This document shows positions 63,439 to 64,000 of a stretch of 64,000 nucleotides of DNA, piece by piece. Location: contig JAUHWY010000003.1 in NCBI GenBank assembly GCA_030427255.1, positions 62,001 through 126,000 on the forward strand, given 5' to 3'. The position numbers and the translations under genes are program-made. The notes under the pieces are model-generated. The model saw only the letters and a list, made by a program, of their open reading frames with translations. It made no database searches and was not told the origin of the DNA. The DNA comes from Bacteroidia bacterium. Its GTDB lineage: Bacteria > Bacteroidota > Bacteroidia > CAIKAF01. Positions within the stretch are counted from its first letter, which is position 1. The number at the start of each line of letters is the position of its first letter.

Positions 63439-64000
63439 CTACTTAAACAACCTCTCCTCAATTTGCTTGAGGTTTTTGTTTACAAAGAACATATCGGGCT
63501 CGTGTTTAATTGCTCGTACCCGTATCTCGAAATTTGGGTCTTCCACTTTTTGGTTGTCAAAAAGTATTAGCCCAATACCAAATTGCCTGCACAAGGTGTC
63601 TAGCCTAGTTATGTCTTCAATTTGTGAATTCTTTGGAACTACAATATAAGATTTGTGGGAAAAGATTCGATAAGCACAGGCTTGGCCAAAGGCAGTGATT
63701 AACCCGTTTGTGTCGGTTTTTATTTCGCCGACTATGATTTCTGTGGGAAAGGGGATAATGTCGCTTCTTTTGGATTCCCGTAAACCAATCACATCCGGTG
63801 TACCCCATTTGTCCTTAAAAATATTCCCACCCAAACCAATGGCTTTGGTGCACTCTTCCAAATCATTAACCAACCAATCGGCAAAGGGCTTGTAAAAATC
63901 CTCCTCCTTAATCGCCTTTGTTGTAGTTGCCTTTCTTTGTGTGGGCGTTGGCTGCTCATCGGGCTGCGCATCAACGTTCTCTTTAAAGCTTATTAGCCTA
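63439..64000 (-). CDS. PD-(D/E)XK nuclease-domain protein (N-terminus outside window)
   Basis: The frame is open to the right edge, so the N-terminus is missing; 186 codons are visible. An unstructured Thr/Pro/Lys stretch is followed by IKEEDFYKPFADWLVNDLEE and the nuclease core: GTPDVIG with the metal-binding Asp, then EIIVGEIKTD giving the E-x-K pair, and GQACAYRIFSHKSYIVVP. This is the PD-(D/E)XK fold used by restriction and repair enzymes. The C-terminus (FEIRVRAIKHEPDMFFVNKN) is a helical tail. A TTG inside would be a spurious internal start. It may be a restriction-like defence enzyme; no methylase is visible. Confidence 0.65.
   Translation of the reverse strand, partial: RLISFKENVDAQPDEQPTPTQRKATTTKAIKEEDFYKPFADWLVNDLEECTKAIGLGGNIFKDKWGTPDVIGLRESKRSDIIPFPTEIIVGEIKTDTNGLITAFGQACAYRIFSHKSYIVVPKNSQIEDITRLDTLCRQFGIGLILFDNQKVEDPNFEIRVRAIKHEPDMFFVNKNLKQIEERLFK

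Overview
The window looks like a chromosomal segment of a marine-type or environmental Bacteroidota bacterium (Flavobacteriia/Sphingobacteriia grade). The evidence is: secreted proteins ending in type IX secretion (T9SS) sorting domains; GEVED, PKD and glycine-rich surface proteins; a dcw cell-wall cluster in the Bacteroidota arrangement without murF, murB or ddl; promoters with the Bacteroidota signature TTTG-N19-TAnnTTTG; and mostly weak Shine-Dalgarno sequences. The species cannot be named from the sequence alone.

Layout. 1-4.1 kb is an accessory patch: the end of a DUF4143-type ATPase, a class II Fic protein, an M23 lipoprotein, the decayed tail of an SRPBCC gene and a DUF1801 protein. 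Two 164-bp GC-rich direct repeats (about 98% identical) lie near its ends, followed by 85-bp tandem repeats and a C/G hairpin. 4.1-13 kb encodes exported proteins: an M28 peptidase with PDZ, a tandem pair of PKD/glycine-rich proteins and a 1341-residue subtilase with a T9SS tail. 13.6-17.6 kb (minus) holds a very large NtrY-like histidine kinase and a small upstream partner gene. 18.2-33.6 kb is the division and peptidoglycan cluster mraZ-rsmH-ftsL-ftsI-murE-mraY-murD-ftsW-murG-murC-ftsQ-ftsA-ftsZ. Most neighbours overlap by a few bases, and four MraZ-type boxes at exact 10-bp spacing precede mraZ. A GC-rich element separates ftsA from ftsZ.

33.7-41.2 kb holds tRNA-Val, an aspartyl protease-like lipoprotein, recX, a lipoprotein plus DUF2147 pair, miaB, a sigma-54 activator and a beta-helix lipoprotein. 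41.2-47.1 kb (minus) holds an EnvC-like murein hydrolase activator, groES-groEL, secG with neighbours, and a Cys/His-rich exported protein divergent from an exported heavy-metal-associated (HMA) protein. 47.9-51.1 kb holds galE, dinB and a divergent LexA-like XRE-S24 regulator, an apparent SOS-type pair. 51.3-58.8 kb holds two giant GEVED/beta-helix/PKD/T9SS paralogues.

59-64 kb is a second accessory patch. It contains an HxlR regulator, a SnoaL-like lipoprotein gene broken inside its signal peptide by a ~193-bp fold-back element with a 9-bp target duplication, a fusion of a RibD-like deaminase to a Schlafen/RecG-like ATP-binding module, and a truncated PD-(D/E)XK nuclease gene running off the right edge. 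The last two are candidate defence genes.

Many boundaries between transcription units carry GC-rich dyad-symmetric intergenic elements. The broken lipoprotein gene suggests that at least one class of such fold-back sequence has been mobile.
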